Below, one piece after another: positions 38,087-45,964 of a DNA stretch of 64,000 nucleotides. Location of the stretch: NCBI GenBank assembly GCA_028277405.1, contig JANQGH010000066.1, positions 124,001 through 188,000 on the forward strand, in the 5' to 3' direction. Source of the DNA: Alphaproteobacteria bacterium (GTDB lineage: Bacteria; Pseudomonadota; Alphaproteobacteria; DSM-16000; Inquilinaceae). The notes below the pieces were generated by a model. The model did not search any database. It saw nothing but the letters and a program-made list of their open reading frames with translations, and was not told the origin of the DNA. The position numbers were made by a program, and so were the translations under genes. Numbering within the stretch: the first letter of the stretch is position 1; the number at the start of each line of letters is the position of its first letter.

Positions 38087-39256
38087 ATGCAGTATCGCCC
38101 CATCACCGCTGACGAGGTGAAGGACTTCGCGCGCCTGATGAGGCTTGCCTTTGGCGACCCGGCCGCGATGACCGAGCACTACACGGACCTGCTGGGCATC
38201 GAAGGGTACCGAGGCCTGTTCGACGGCGACCGGATGGTGGCCTCCATCGGGTTCTTCGACGATGCCCATCATTTCGCCGGTGGCGCCGTCTCGACCTGGG
38301 GCGTTACGGCCGTGGGCGTCGATCCCGGCACAAGGGGCCGTGGCCTGAGCGGCATACTGCTGGACAACAGCATCAAGGAGGCTGCCGCCGCCGGCCCGGC
38401 CATGCTGACGCTCTACGCCTCGGCGCCAGCCGTCTATCGCAAGATCGGCTTCGAGCGCGCCGGCAAGTTCATCGCCTACAAGGGCAGGACGGCCCAGATG
38501 GCGTCGTCCGGATCACCGACCGGCAGCTTTCGCGCCGTCGATCCGATGGCGCCGGAAACGCGGGCCCAGCTTATCGAGCTGCACAAGCGCTGGCTGCCGC
38601 TGACATCGGGGCCGTTCGAACGCCGCGACACGGTTTGGACGTGTCTGCTGCAGCCCTACGACAAGCACACGGATGTCTTCGTGTGGCATGACGATGACGA
38701 CGCACCCGGGGCCTATGCAATCCTGCACCACACGCCGGGCAAGTTCGAGGTCGCGGACTATTGTGTCCCGACCGGCGAGGCGGCATCGGCGATGCTGGGC
38801 TTCCTCGGCGGCTTCAGGGCGATCTATAGCGACGTCACCTGGCGCGGCGCGCTGGTCGACCCGCTGATCATGGCCATGAACGACCGGTGGTGGGAAACGG
38901 CACAGCACGAACACTGGTTCAGCCGCATCGTGGATGTGCGCAAGGCCTTGGCCCAGCGCGGCTATGCCAAGGGCGTCGGCGGCCGCGTCGCGCTGTCCGT
39001 CGAAGACCCGGTCCTGGCCCAGAACAACGGCACGTTCGGTGTCGAGGTCGCGAATGGCACGGCGTCGGTCGAGACCGACGGAGATCCGGACGGCGCCCTG
39101 TACCTCACCGTGCAAAGCCTGGTGCCGCTGTTCACCGGCCTGGTCAGCGCCAGCCGGCTCGCGGCCATGGGCCGCCTCGACGGGCCGCGCGAAGCCATCG
39201 ATACGGCCGACCTTCTGTTCACTGGGCCAACGCCCTGGATGGAGGAGCAGTTCTGA
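38087..39256 (+). CDS. Eis-like GNAT N-acetyltransferase
   Basis: A 389-residue protein with the three-part Eis architecture: an N-terminal GNAT domain with the acetyl-CoA loop VDPGTRGRGLSGILL, a middle GNAT-like domain, and a C-terminal SCP2-like domain ending in FTGPTPWMEEQF, where the C-terminal carboxylate is catalytic in Eis. Eis enzymes acetylate amines of aminoglycosides and other small molecules. It is the first plus-strand gene before the minus-strand transporter operon and has two operator-like repeats upstream, one of which also occurs before the M20 gene. Its substrate may be linked to that operon. Confidence 0.85.
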   Translation: MQYRPITADEVKDFARLMRLAFGDPAAMTEHYTDLLGIEGYRGLFDGDRMVASIGFFDDAHHFAGGAVSTWGVTAVGVDPGTRGRGLSGILLDNSIKEAAAAGPAMLTLYASAPAVYRKIGFERAGKFIAYKGRTAQMASSGSPTGSFRAVDPMAPETRAQLIELHKRWLPLTSGPFERRDTVWTCLLQPYDKHTDVFVWHDDDDAPGAYAILHHTPGKFEVADYCVPTGEAASAMLGFLGGFRAIYSDVTWRGALVDPLIMAMNDRWWETAQHEHWFSRIVDVRKALAQRGYAKGVGGRVALSVEDPVLAQNNGTFGVEVANGTASVETDGDPDGALYLTVQSLVPLFTGLVSASRLAAMGRLDGPREAIDTADLLFTGPTPWMEEQF

Positions 39257-39291
39257 CGCGTCCTGCCCTTTAGGCAGACGGGCAACGCTCC

Positions 39292-40674
39292 TTACGCCGC
39301 CGGCCAGCGCGGCGCCAGCGACAGGTCCGAGCGGCGCCAGATCGCCTTGGCGGCGGCATCGATGTCGCGGCGCAAGCTGGCCAGATCGACGGTCAGCAAT
39401 GTCCGATCGCGCATGATCACCCTGCCATTGATGATCACGGTCTCCACATCCGTCCCGTTCGCGGCATAGACCAACGTGTTGACCGGATCGATCGTCGGCG
39501 CCCAGTGCAGGCCCGTCATGTCGACCAGGACGATGTCGGCCTTCTTGCCGACCTCGATGGAGCCGATCTGGTCGTCCCAAAGACAGGCCCGGGCACCGTC
39601 GATGGTCGCCATCTCCAGCGCCTTGTGCGCGCCCATTTTCAACGGGTCGACATAGGCGTCTTTGTGCGCGCAGGCGGCGAGATACATGACCCGGACCATG
39701 TCGAGAAAGCGCCCGGCCGTGGCGGAGTCGGTGCCCAGCGAGATGGTGATGCCCGCCTCCGCCATCGCCGGCATCATGCGATTATGGATCACGCCGTAGG
39801 AACCGTGCATCGAGGCCGACGGGCAATGGGCGACCTTGACGTCGTGCTGTTTCAGCCAGCCGACCTCGCGCTCGTTGGGATAGCCCATATGGACGCAGTA
39901 GAGATTGGGGCCGAACAGGCCGAGATCGTGATAGCGCTCCAGCGAGCGTTTGCCGAACTTCTTGGTGATCAGCTCGTTCTCGCCGAACACGGCGGCGACA
40001 TGGGTGTGAATGCCGACACCGTGCCGATCGGCGAGATCCTTGACCCGCCGACAGAGATCGTCGCTGCAGTTCGGGATGTAGCGCAGGCTGGTCCAGGCGC
40101 GCAGCCTGCCGTCCGCCGCACCGTGCCAACGGTCGATCAGCGCCTCGGACCGGGCGAGCGCGGTGTCGGTATCCTCGAAATGCTTCTCCGGAATGGGCAC
40201 GTCGTCGTCGGCCAGATCGCGCGTCGACCGGTTGACGATGCCGCGCATGCCGATGTCGAGCGCGGCCTGGGCCAGGCTGTCGGCGTGATAGCCGCCCGGA
40301 TCGTTGAAGCAGGTCGTGCCGGACCGGATCATCTGGGCGAAGTTGCCCAGCGCGCCGATATAGGCCTCCTCCGCCGACACGGCCGCCTCAAACGGATACA
40401 CCCGGCGATAAAGCCAGGTCATGATGTCGACGTCGTCGCCGATGCCTTTGGACAGGTATTGAAACGGGTGATTGTGGCCATCGATCAGGCCCGGGATCAC
40501 CAGCCGGTCGGTGGCGTCGATCGTCAGCGCGGCACTGTGCGACGCCGCGATGTCCTGCGTCTTGCCCACGGCGACGATGCTGTCGCCCTCGATGGCCAAC
40601 GCGCCGTCGGCGATCACCCGGCGGCTGGGATCCATGGTCACGACGGTCCCGTGCTTGATGACGATATCAACCAT
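39292..40674 (-). CDS. amidohydrolase-superfamily deaminase/hydrolase (SsnA/TrzA/MtaD-like)
   Basis: A 460-residue TIM-barrel metalloenzyme. Metal-site motifs are the HNH version of HxH at 67-69 (DGHNHPFQ), the HTHVAA strand, HCPSASMH and GTDSATAGR with the catalytic Asp. The closest named families deaminate or dechlorinate N-heterocycles (cytosine, S-adenosylhomocysteine, hydroxyatrazine, TrzN), so an N-heterocyclic or amidine-bearing substrate is likely but not defined. It is the last gene of the minus-strand unit and overlaps the ABC ATPase by eight bases. Confidence 0.88.
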   Translation of the reverse strand: MVDIVIKHGTVVTMDPSRRVIADGALAIEGDSIVAVGKTQDIAASHSAALTIDATDRLVIPGLIDGHNHPFQYLSKGIGDDVDIMTWLYRRVYPFEAAVSAEEAYIGALGNFAQMIRSGTTCFNDPGGYHADSLAQAALDIGMRGIVNRSTRDLADDDVPIPEKHFEDTDTALARSEALIDRWHGAADGRLRAWTSLRYIPNCSDDLCRRVKDLADRHGVGIHTHVAAVFGENELITKKFGKRSLERYHDLGLFGPNLYCVHMGYPNEREVGWLKQHDVKVAHCPSASMHGSYGVIHNRMMPAMAEAGITISLGTDSATAGRFLDMVRVMYLAACAHKDAYVDPLKMGAHKALEMATIDGARACLWDDQIGSIEVGKKADIVLVDMTGLHWAPTIDPVNTLVYAANGTDVETVIINGRVIMRDRTLLTVDLASLRRDIDAAAKAIWRRSDLSLAPRWPAA

Positions 40675-41497
40675 GGTCTTCTGGCTCCGGCGGTTGCGCG
40701 TTGTGATCGATCAGGCCCAGCAGTTCGCGCAGCTGCCCGGCATAGGCCTGAAAGCGCGCGGTTTGACGCAATTCCCCGCCGCGCGGCCTGGGCAGGTCGA
40801 TGGCGATGTCGCGCAGGATACGGCCGGGTCGCGGCGACATCACGATGACCCGGTCGGACAGCAGCACCGCCTCGTCGATGCTGTGCGTGACGAACAGGAT
40901 CGTCTTGCCGCTGTCGCGCCAGATGCGCAGGATTTCGGCCTGCATGATCTCACGCGTCATGGCGTCGAGGGCGCCGAACGGCTCGTCCATCAGCAGCAGG
41001 TCCGGGTCGTGGATCAACGCCCGGCAAATCGAGACGCGTTGCTGCATGCCACCGGACAGCTCGCGCGGATACTTGTCCTCAAAGCCGCGCAGGCCGACCA
41101 GATCGAGCAGATGCAAGGCCCGTTCCCGATAGTCGCGGCGCGGCAGACCCAGCACATCGACAGGCAGCAGGATATTGGCCAGCACCTTGCGCCAGGGCGG
41201 CAGTGCCGGCTGTTGAAAGACCATGCCGGCGCCGACCTGCGGGCCATCGATCGGCGTGTCGCGCAGATAGGCGCGGCCGCCTTCATGGCCGATCACGCCC
41301 AGGATGATTTTCAACAGGGTCGACTTGCCGCAGCCGGACGGGCCGATGATGGAAACAAACGCGCCATTGCCCACGGTGGTCGAGATGTCGTGCAGGGCCT
41401 CGACCGGTCCCGTGCCGGTCTCATAGACCTTCGACAGGTGTTCGATGGCCAGATGCGGGCGCCCGCCCCCGGCCGCGGAGGCCTCAACCGCGCTCAT
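40667..41497 (-). CDS. NitT/TauT-family ABC transporter ATPase
   Basis: A 276-residue ABC ATPase with Walker A GPSGCGKST at 52-60, the ABC signature LSGGMQQR, Walker B LLLMDEPFG and the switch His in FVTHSIDEA. The sequence resembles ATPases of nitrate/taurine/pyrimidine importers (SsuB/TauB/ThiZ type). Its ATG overlaps the permease stop (ATGA). It energises uptake by the permease and binding protein upstream in this operon. Confidence 0.94.
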   Translation of the reverse strand: MSAVEASAAGGGRPHLAIEHLSKVYETGTGPVEALHDISTTVGNGAFVSIIGPSGCGKSTLLKIILGVIGHEGGRAYLRDTPIDGPQVGAGMVFQQPALPPWRKVLANILLPVDVLGLPRRDYRERALHLLDLVGLRGFEDKYPRELSGGMQQRVSICRALIHDPDLLLMDEPFGALDAMTREIMQAEILRIWRDSGKTILFVTHSIDEAVLLSDRVIVMSPRPGRILRDIAIDLPRPRGGELRQTARFQAYAGQLRELLGLIDHNAQPPEPEDHG

Positions 41498-42261
41498 GCC
41501 TCGCCCTCTTTCGCAACCCGCGCCCACGGCATCGCCAGCCGCTGCAGGCCTTTGACGGCGGTGAAGAGGGCGATGCCCATGACCCCCAACAGCACCACGG
41601 CCGCGAAGACCAGACGCGTATTGACGTTGGCGGCGCCGGTGAAGACGACATAGCCGAGCCCGACGCTGCCGGCGACGAACTCCGCCACCACCGCCCCGAT
41701 CACCGCCAGCGTGATCGAAATGCGCATGGCGGCGAACACGTTGGGCAAGGCATTCGGCATGCGGATCAGCGCAAAGATCTTCCAGCGGCTGGCCTTCAGG
41801 CCGCGCGCGACATAGAGCAGATCCTCATCCACATGCAGCAGGCCGGCAGTGGTGTTGACCACGATCGGAAAAACCGAGATCAGGAAAACCACGATCAGCT
41901 TGGTGACCTCGCCCGGCCCGAACCAGATCGACAGGATCGGCGCGATGGCGATCGTCGGCACGACCTGCGAGAGGACCAGCAAGGGATAGAGGCTTTCAGC
42001 CAAGAAGCGCGAATGGGCGATCAGAACCGCCATCAAAACGCCGACCGTGAGCGCGATGACGAAGCCCGAGACGGCGATCATCAGCGTATAGCCCGTGTGC
42101 AGCAGCAGGCGGTTCCAGCGGTCGACGATTTCGCCGATGACGTCCGTCGGTGACGGCACGATAAAGCGCAACAGCAGGCCGCTATCGACGGCGACCTGCC
42201 AGAGGACAAGAAGTGCCAGAAAGAAGGCGATCGACTTCCAGCGCGATCCGAGCCAGCGCAT
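41494..42261 (-). CDS. NitT/TauT-family ABC transporter permease
   Basis: A 255-residue integral-membrane protein with about six hydrophobic segments and the EAA-type loop ARGLKASRWKIFALIRMPNALPNVFAAM that contacts the ATPase. The family imports oxyanions, sulfonates or pyrimidine precursors. A TAG triplet directly before the ATG is the stop of another frame, not of the binding-protein frame, which runs on into this gene by 181 bases. Confidence 0.93.
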   Translation of the reverse strand: MRWLGSRWKSIAFFLALLVLWQVAVDSGLLLRFIVPSPTDVIGEIVDRWNRLLLHTGYTLMIAVSGFVIALTVGVLMAVLIAHSRFLAESLYPLLVLSQVVPTIAIAPILSIWFGPGEVTKLIVVFLISVFPIVVNTTAGLLHVDEDLLYVARGLKASRWKIFALIRMPNALPNVFAAMRISITLAVIGAVVAEFVAGSVGLGYVVFTGAANVNTRLVFAAVVLLGVMGIALFTAVKGLQRLAMPWARVAKEGEA

Positions 42262-43298
42262 CTAACAGCCTGTCTGCGTCGCGCGCCCCGCGGATCGCCC
42301 ACCGCCGCGCCCGGCGGCGGGCGCCCGGCTCCTTGCGGCAGAAACTCGGTGGTGTACAGAGTGTCCGTCGGCACCATTTCCGCCTGCTCGCCATAATCGA
42401 CATTGACGCGCTGGGTCCGGTCCCATTTCTCCGCATCCATCGAGCCGATGCCGTTGGCCTCGGCATCGGCGTTGTAGATCAGCGGCAGGGCCACCTGGAA
42501 CTGCTCCAACAGCGTCTCGAACGGCGTTTCGGTGTTGTCGGCCGCGGCCTGAACCGCCTCTTCCGGGTTCGCCATGGCGTATTCGACCCCCTCGATCGTC
42601 GCGGCGACGAAGGCGCGCACGGCCTCGGGGTTGTCCGCCAGGAAATCGTTGTTGACGATGAGGGAGTTGGAATAGACGTCGAAGCCCCAATCGTAAAAGC
42701 GCATGATCTGCACATCGCGGTCGGCCTGGTTGCGCGCGGCCAGATATTCGCCGAACAGATAGCCGATCGTGGCGTCGACCTGGCCCGACAGGAAGCTGGG
42801 CACGGTGGCGCCGAAATTGTAGGTGATTGCCTCCACCTCGTCGGTGTTCACGTCATTCAAGGCGAAAAAGGCCGGCAGGGCCTGGGTGGTCGCGCCGGCC
42901 GGCACGACGGCCAGGCTGTGGCCTTCGAGGTCCGTGGGCTCGTCGATGCCTTCCTCGGCATAGCTGATGATGCCGTAAGGCGCCTCCTGCAGGATCACCG
43001 CGACGACCGTGACCGGGGCACCGTTGGCGACGGCCTGGGCTACGGCGCCGGCATCGGCGAAGCCGATCTGGGCATTACCCGAGGCGACGGTCGCGACGGC
43101 GTCTGTGGAACCGCGACCGGGATTGATGGTGACGTCGAGCCCGGCCTGTTCATAAAAGCCGTTCGCCTCGGCGATGTAGAACGGCGCGTGATAGCCGTTG
43201 ACCAGGAAATCGAGATGGAAGGTGATGTCCGTCTGAGCGGCCGCCGGCCAGGACAGCCCGGCCGCAATCGACGCAATGATCGCTGTTCTTGCTCGCAT
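42081..43298 (-). CDS. NMT1-type ABC substrate-binding protein with run-on C-terminus
   Basis: A periplasmic binding protein with a signal peptide (cleavage near AAAQ, residues 20-23) and the NMT1/ThiY fold, with FHLDFLVNGYHAPFYIA and DVTINPGRGSTDAVATVASG typical of pyrimidine/thiamine-precursor binders. Homology ends near FLPQ at residue 322 (about position 42333), the usual family length, but no stop follows: the frame continues 83 more residues, mostly through the permease gene in another frame. The join lies in a GC hairpin at 42309-42322. A frameshift, a lost stop or a sequencing error there is likely; translation may otherwise give a 405-residue protein. GGGGGAG precedes the ATG. Confidence 0.8.
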   Translation of the reverse strand: MRARTAIIASIAAGLSWPAAAQTDITFHLDFLVNGYHAPFYIAEANGFYEQAGLDVTINPGRGSTDAVATVASGNAQIGFADAGAVAQAVANGAPVTVVAVILQEAPYGIISYAEEGIDEPTDLEGHSLAVVPAGATTQALPAFFALNDVNTDEVEAITYNFGATVPSFLSGQVDATIGYLFGEYLAARNQADRDVQIMRFYDWGFDVYSNSLIVNNDFLADNPEAVRAFVAATIEGVEYAMANPEEAVQAAADNTETPFETLLEQFQVALPLIYNADAEANGIGSMDAEKWDRTQRVNVDYGEQAEMVPTDTLYTTEFLPQGAGRPPPGAAVGDPRGARRRQAVRCAGSDRAGSRSPSFWHFLSSGRSPSIAACCCALSCRHRRTSSAKSSTAGTACCCTRAIR

Positions 43299-43346
43299 GT
43301 CTGAAATCTCCCCCTTCTGATTGATGTTGGCGCCGCCCAATCGGCG

Positions 43347-44615
43347 CTAGGAACACAGCCGCACGATGGTTGAGGCATAGATCTTCGTAACGGCAATGAA
43401 GTCGTCGACCCGGCCGCGTTCGTCCGGCCGGCTGAGGTATTTGCCGGTCGGGCCATAGACCACGCCGGGAATGCCGGCCCGGGCCATCCAGCTTGCGTCC
43501 GAGGCGGCGAACTTCAGGATCTTCGACCAGCCCGGCGGCGTGCCCATGACGGTCTCGTGCGCCCGCTCAACGGCCTTGACCACCGGCGTGTCGTCCGGGC
43601 TGTCATAGGGATAGGGAAAGGTCTCGCCGTGAAACGTAATCTCGTAGGCGAAGTCCGGATCATCCTCGGCCAGCCCGTCCAGAAGCCGGCGCAGATCCGC
43701 CTCGATGCTTTGCTTCGACATGCCGGGCACGATCCGAAAATCGACGGTCAGGGCCGCGCGGTCCGGCATCAGGGCGGGACGCGTGCGGTCGAAGGCGCGG
43801 GAGATGCCGGCCTGAATGCTGCCGATATTGATCTGAGGCAGACCTTCAAAGCCGGCCCTCGGCTCAAAGCTCAGCCAACCGCCATCGGCCCGCGACGGCA
43901 GCGGCTGATGGCTGTGCCCGAGCAAGGGAATGACCTTGGCGACCTGCTCCACCGCGTTGACGCCGCGCTTGCCGGCCGCGTCCTGGGTGGCGAAATGCTT
44001 CGTCCGGCCCAGCACGTGGATGTCGGCGACCAGCGATGCGGTGTGCTTGGTCGCCAGTTCCAGTTCGGTGGGCTCGCCCAGCACGAAGTAGTCCGCGGTA
44101 AGGCCGTTGGCGAGCGCATGCTTGGTGCCGGCGCCGCCCCGCAGCTCCCCGCAGACCAGGGCGATGCCGACGTCGCCGCGCAACGGAATGCCGGCCCGCT
44201 TGACGGCGTCCAACGCGGCGATGTAACAGGCGTCCGCCGCTTTCATATGGACGAAGCCGTAGAGATAGCCGTCTTCGATCTCGGCCCCGAACGGGTCTTT
44301 CGTCCAGCCGTCGGAGACCGGGTTGTGGTCCGTGTGGCCGTTGAACAGCAGGCTGGTCCCGCCGCCACTGCCGGCAAGCCGGCCAAGCGCGTTGACGCTG
44401 GGCCCTGGCATCAAGGGGTCGTGTGGCACGGCCTGGAGTTCACTGTCGATGTCGAGGTCGGTCATGCGGGCGACGAAATACGCCGCGACATCGTGCTCCT
44501 GGCCCGACAGGCTGGGAATCTTGAGCGCGCCGCGAACAAGATCGATCACCCGGTCGCCATCAACCGCGGCAACCGCCTGCGCGCACGCCTCTTCCAACGA
44601 TGGCACTGTGCTCAT
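43347..44615 (-). CDS. M20-type peptidase/deacylase with altered metal-site residues
   Basis: A 422-residue member of the ArgE/DapE/M20 fold. GHTDHNPVSDGW gives the first metal His and Asp, and VLGEPTELELATKH the later block. The bridging-metal position, normally the Asp in GxGAxDMKGG, reads YGFVHMKAADA (His, and two residues shorter), and the catalytic Glu region is CGELRGGAGTKH rather than a DEE motif. The C-terminal His is not evident in its place. It may act on an N-acyl or amide bond of an unusual substrate, or be a changed-function relative. The start 44615 fits AGGGGG spacing; a further ATG lies three codons upstream. It heads the transporter operon. Confidence 0.85.
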   Translation of the reverse strand: MSTVPSLEEACAQAVAAVDGDRVIDLVRGALKIPSLSGQEHDVAAYFVARMTDLDIDSELQAVPHDPLMPGPSVNALGRLAGSGGGTSLLFNGHTDHNPVSDGWTKDPFGAEIEDGYLYGFVHMKAADACYIAALDAVKRAGIPLRGDVGIALVCGELRGGAGTKHALANGLTADYFVLGEPTELELATKHTASLVADIHVLGRTKHFATQDAAGKRGVNAVEQVAKVIPLLGHSHQPLPSRADGGWLSFEPRAGFEGLPQINIGSIQAGISRAFDRTRPALMPDRAALTVDFRIVPGMSKQSIEADLRRLLDGLAEDDPDFAYEITFHGETFPYPYDSPDDTPVVKAVERAHETVMGTPPGWSKILKFAASDASWMARAGIPGVVYGPTGKYLSRPDERGRVDDFIAVTKIYASTIVRLCS

Positions 44616-44632
44616 ATCCAGCATCCCCCTAC

Positions 44633-44648
44633 GTTCCATATTTGGAAC
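44633..44648 (-). promoter_or_regulatory. operator-like palindrome GTTCC-N6-GGAAC, copy 3
   Basis: GTTCC-ATATTT-GGAAC is a perfect dyad with an AT-rich centre, 17 bases upstream of the M20 gene start at the head of the minus-strand operon. On the plus strand it is followed by AAT, as in copy 2 upstream of the acetyltransferase gene. The TTCC/GGAA half-sites resemble those of some IclR-type regulators, but no regulator gene is in the window. Confidence 0.45.
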
Positions 44649-44807
44649 AATTGCCAGATTATGGATCAAGCATGCGGGGGCACCATCGGCGTGTCAAGCC
44701 GCTCGATCAAATGAGCAAATGCGTACACCGCGAAGTTGGGCGAGAGCGCATCTCGGCGCCCGCCCACTCGCGCAAAGGGCCACGTAGAGGTTTAGCCGAA
44801 TGCAGCC

Positions 44808-44838
44808 GCCGACCGAGTGCGCGCGATCGGCGGTCGGC
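44808..44838 (-). terminator. stem-loop after the PAS protein gene
   Basis: GCCGACCG (44808-44815) pairs with CGGTCGGC (44831-44838) in an 8-base-pair stem with a 15-base loop, starting three bases beyond the PAS gene stop. No T-run follows, so factor-independent termination is uncertain. Confidence 0.35.
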
Positions 44839-44840
44839 GT

Positions 44841-45176
44841 TCAGCCCGGGATGACGAACGAGATGCCGAAGACCAGCTTCTTGCCGTCGAGCTCGTCGAC
44901 CCATTTGCAAACGCTCAGTGTCGCTTTGCCGTGTTCTGAGTGATCGACGACTTCATGCACGAAATCGGTCTTGCCCGTCTCCAAGACCTCGCGGTCGTTC
45001 TTGACCAGGGCCTCGGCGTTCGCCTTCCAAACCAGCTCGCTGTCCAGCTTGCCGACGACATTCTCGCCGGCAAGGTCGCAAATGGCGCGATTGCCCCAGA
45101 GATAGCGCCAGTCCTCGTCCTTGACCCAGACGAGAAAGGGCACGTGTTCGAAAGCCTCAAGGTCTTTGATCTGCAT
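44841..45176 (-). CDS. PAS-domain-only small protein
   Basis: A 111-residue protein consisting of a single PAS/PAC domain: the early LEAFEHVPFLVWVKDEDWRYLWGNRA corresponds to the PAS core strand and helix, followed by LAGENVVGKLDSELV, and the last strands fit the sheet around KKLVFGISFVIPG. PAS domains sense ligands, redox or light and normally sit in larger kinases; here there is no output domain. An AAGGGGGG site precedes the ATG. It is 130 bases downstream of the DUF1467 gene in the same direction. Confidence 0.72.
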   Translation of the reverse strand: MQIKDLEAFEHVPFLVWVKDEDWRYLWGNRAICDLAGENVVGKLDSELVWKANAEALVKNDREVLETGKTDFVHEVVDHSEHGKATLSVCKWVDELDGKKLVFGISFVIPG

Positions 45177-45307
45177 GGTTCCCCCCTTACTACGGACCTT
45201 CCACTGCGGGCACGGTTGGGCCTGGGTGTCAATATCCGGCAAACAGCCGACAATCGCGCGAGCCAGCAGGAACGGCCGTGGAGGCATCTGTGGCGAGGGT
45301 CGCCGAG

Positions 45308-45556
45308 CTACATCTCCGCCGCCCAATCGCGGAAGGAGAACAGTTCGGCCTCGATCACCAGGAAAATGGCCAGCCAAACGACGATCGAGATCGCCGTCGT
45401 GACCACCAGCTTCAGCGCCAGACGCGTCCGCTTAGGCGCGCCGTATGCATGCCCCTTCTCCGGCTCGGTCTCCAGCCTGATGCCCCAAGGCAGCACCGCG
45501 AACAGAACCACCCACCAGACCATGACGAAGACCGCGATGCCGGACACCCACCCCAT
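45308..45556 (-). CDS. DUF1467-family small membrane protein
   Basis: An 82-residue protein with two hydrophobic segments (about residues 6-26 and 48-68) and a basic loop between them (PKRTRLALK), matching DUF1467. Function is unknown. In alphaproteobacteria this gene regularly follows mce and rnj, as here, four bases downstream of mce. Confidence 0.88.
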   Translation of the reverse strand: MGWVSGIAVFVMVWWVVLFAVLPWGIRLETEPEKGHAYGAPKRTRLALKLVVTTAISIVVWLAIFLVIEAELFSFRDWAAEM

Positions 45557-45559
45557 CGC

Positions 45560-45964
45560 TCACGCCTCTTCAAGCTCGGTCAGGACGCCATCCATGTCCT
45601 TGGGGTGCAGAAACAGAACCGGCTTGCCGTGCGCGCCGATCTTGGGTTCGCCGTCGCCCAGCACGCGCAAGCCTTCGGCCACCAGCCGGTCGCGCGCGCC
45701 GCGAATGTCGTCGACCTCGTAGCACAGATGATGAATGCCGCCGGCTTGATGGCGTTCCAAAAACCCTGCAATCGGTGACGCGTTGCCAAGCGGATGCAGC
45801 AACTCGATTTTGGTGTTGGGCACGGTTACGAAGATCGTCGTGACCCCGTGCTCCGGCAGGTCAACGGGCTCGGACACCTCAGCCCCAAGCAGATCGCGAT
45901 AACGCGCGGCCGCCGCGTCGAGATCCGGCACCGCGATGGCGACATGGTTCAACCGGCCGATCAC
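45560..45964 (-). CDS. mce: methylmalonyl-CoA epimerase
   Basis: Interconverts the (R) and (S) forms of methylmalonyl-CoA in propionate metabolism. The 134-residue VOC-fold protein starts IGRLNHVAIAVPDLD and has the second-half HHLCYEVDDI and the C-terminal LFLHPKDMDGVLTELEE, including the expected His and Glu metal ligands. Its ATG overlaps the rnj stop by four bases. Methylmalonyl-CoA mutase is not in this window. Confidence 0.93.
   Translation of the reverse strand: MIGRLNHVAIAVPDLDAAAARYRDLLGAEVSEPVDLPEHGVTTIFVTVPNTKIELLHPLGNASPIAGFLERHQAGGIHHLCYEVDDIRGARDRLVAEGLRVLGDGEPKIGAHGKPVLFLHPKDMDGVLTELEEA

Noticed and set aside
44616..44840. TPP or other riboswitch before the NMT1 transporter operon
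   Set aside because: No thiamine-element core sequences are visible on the transcribed strand; an operator-like palindrome is found instead.
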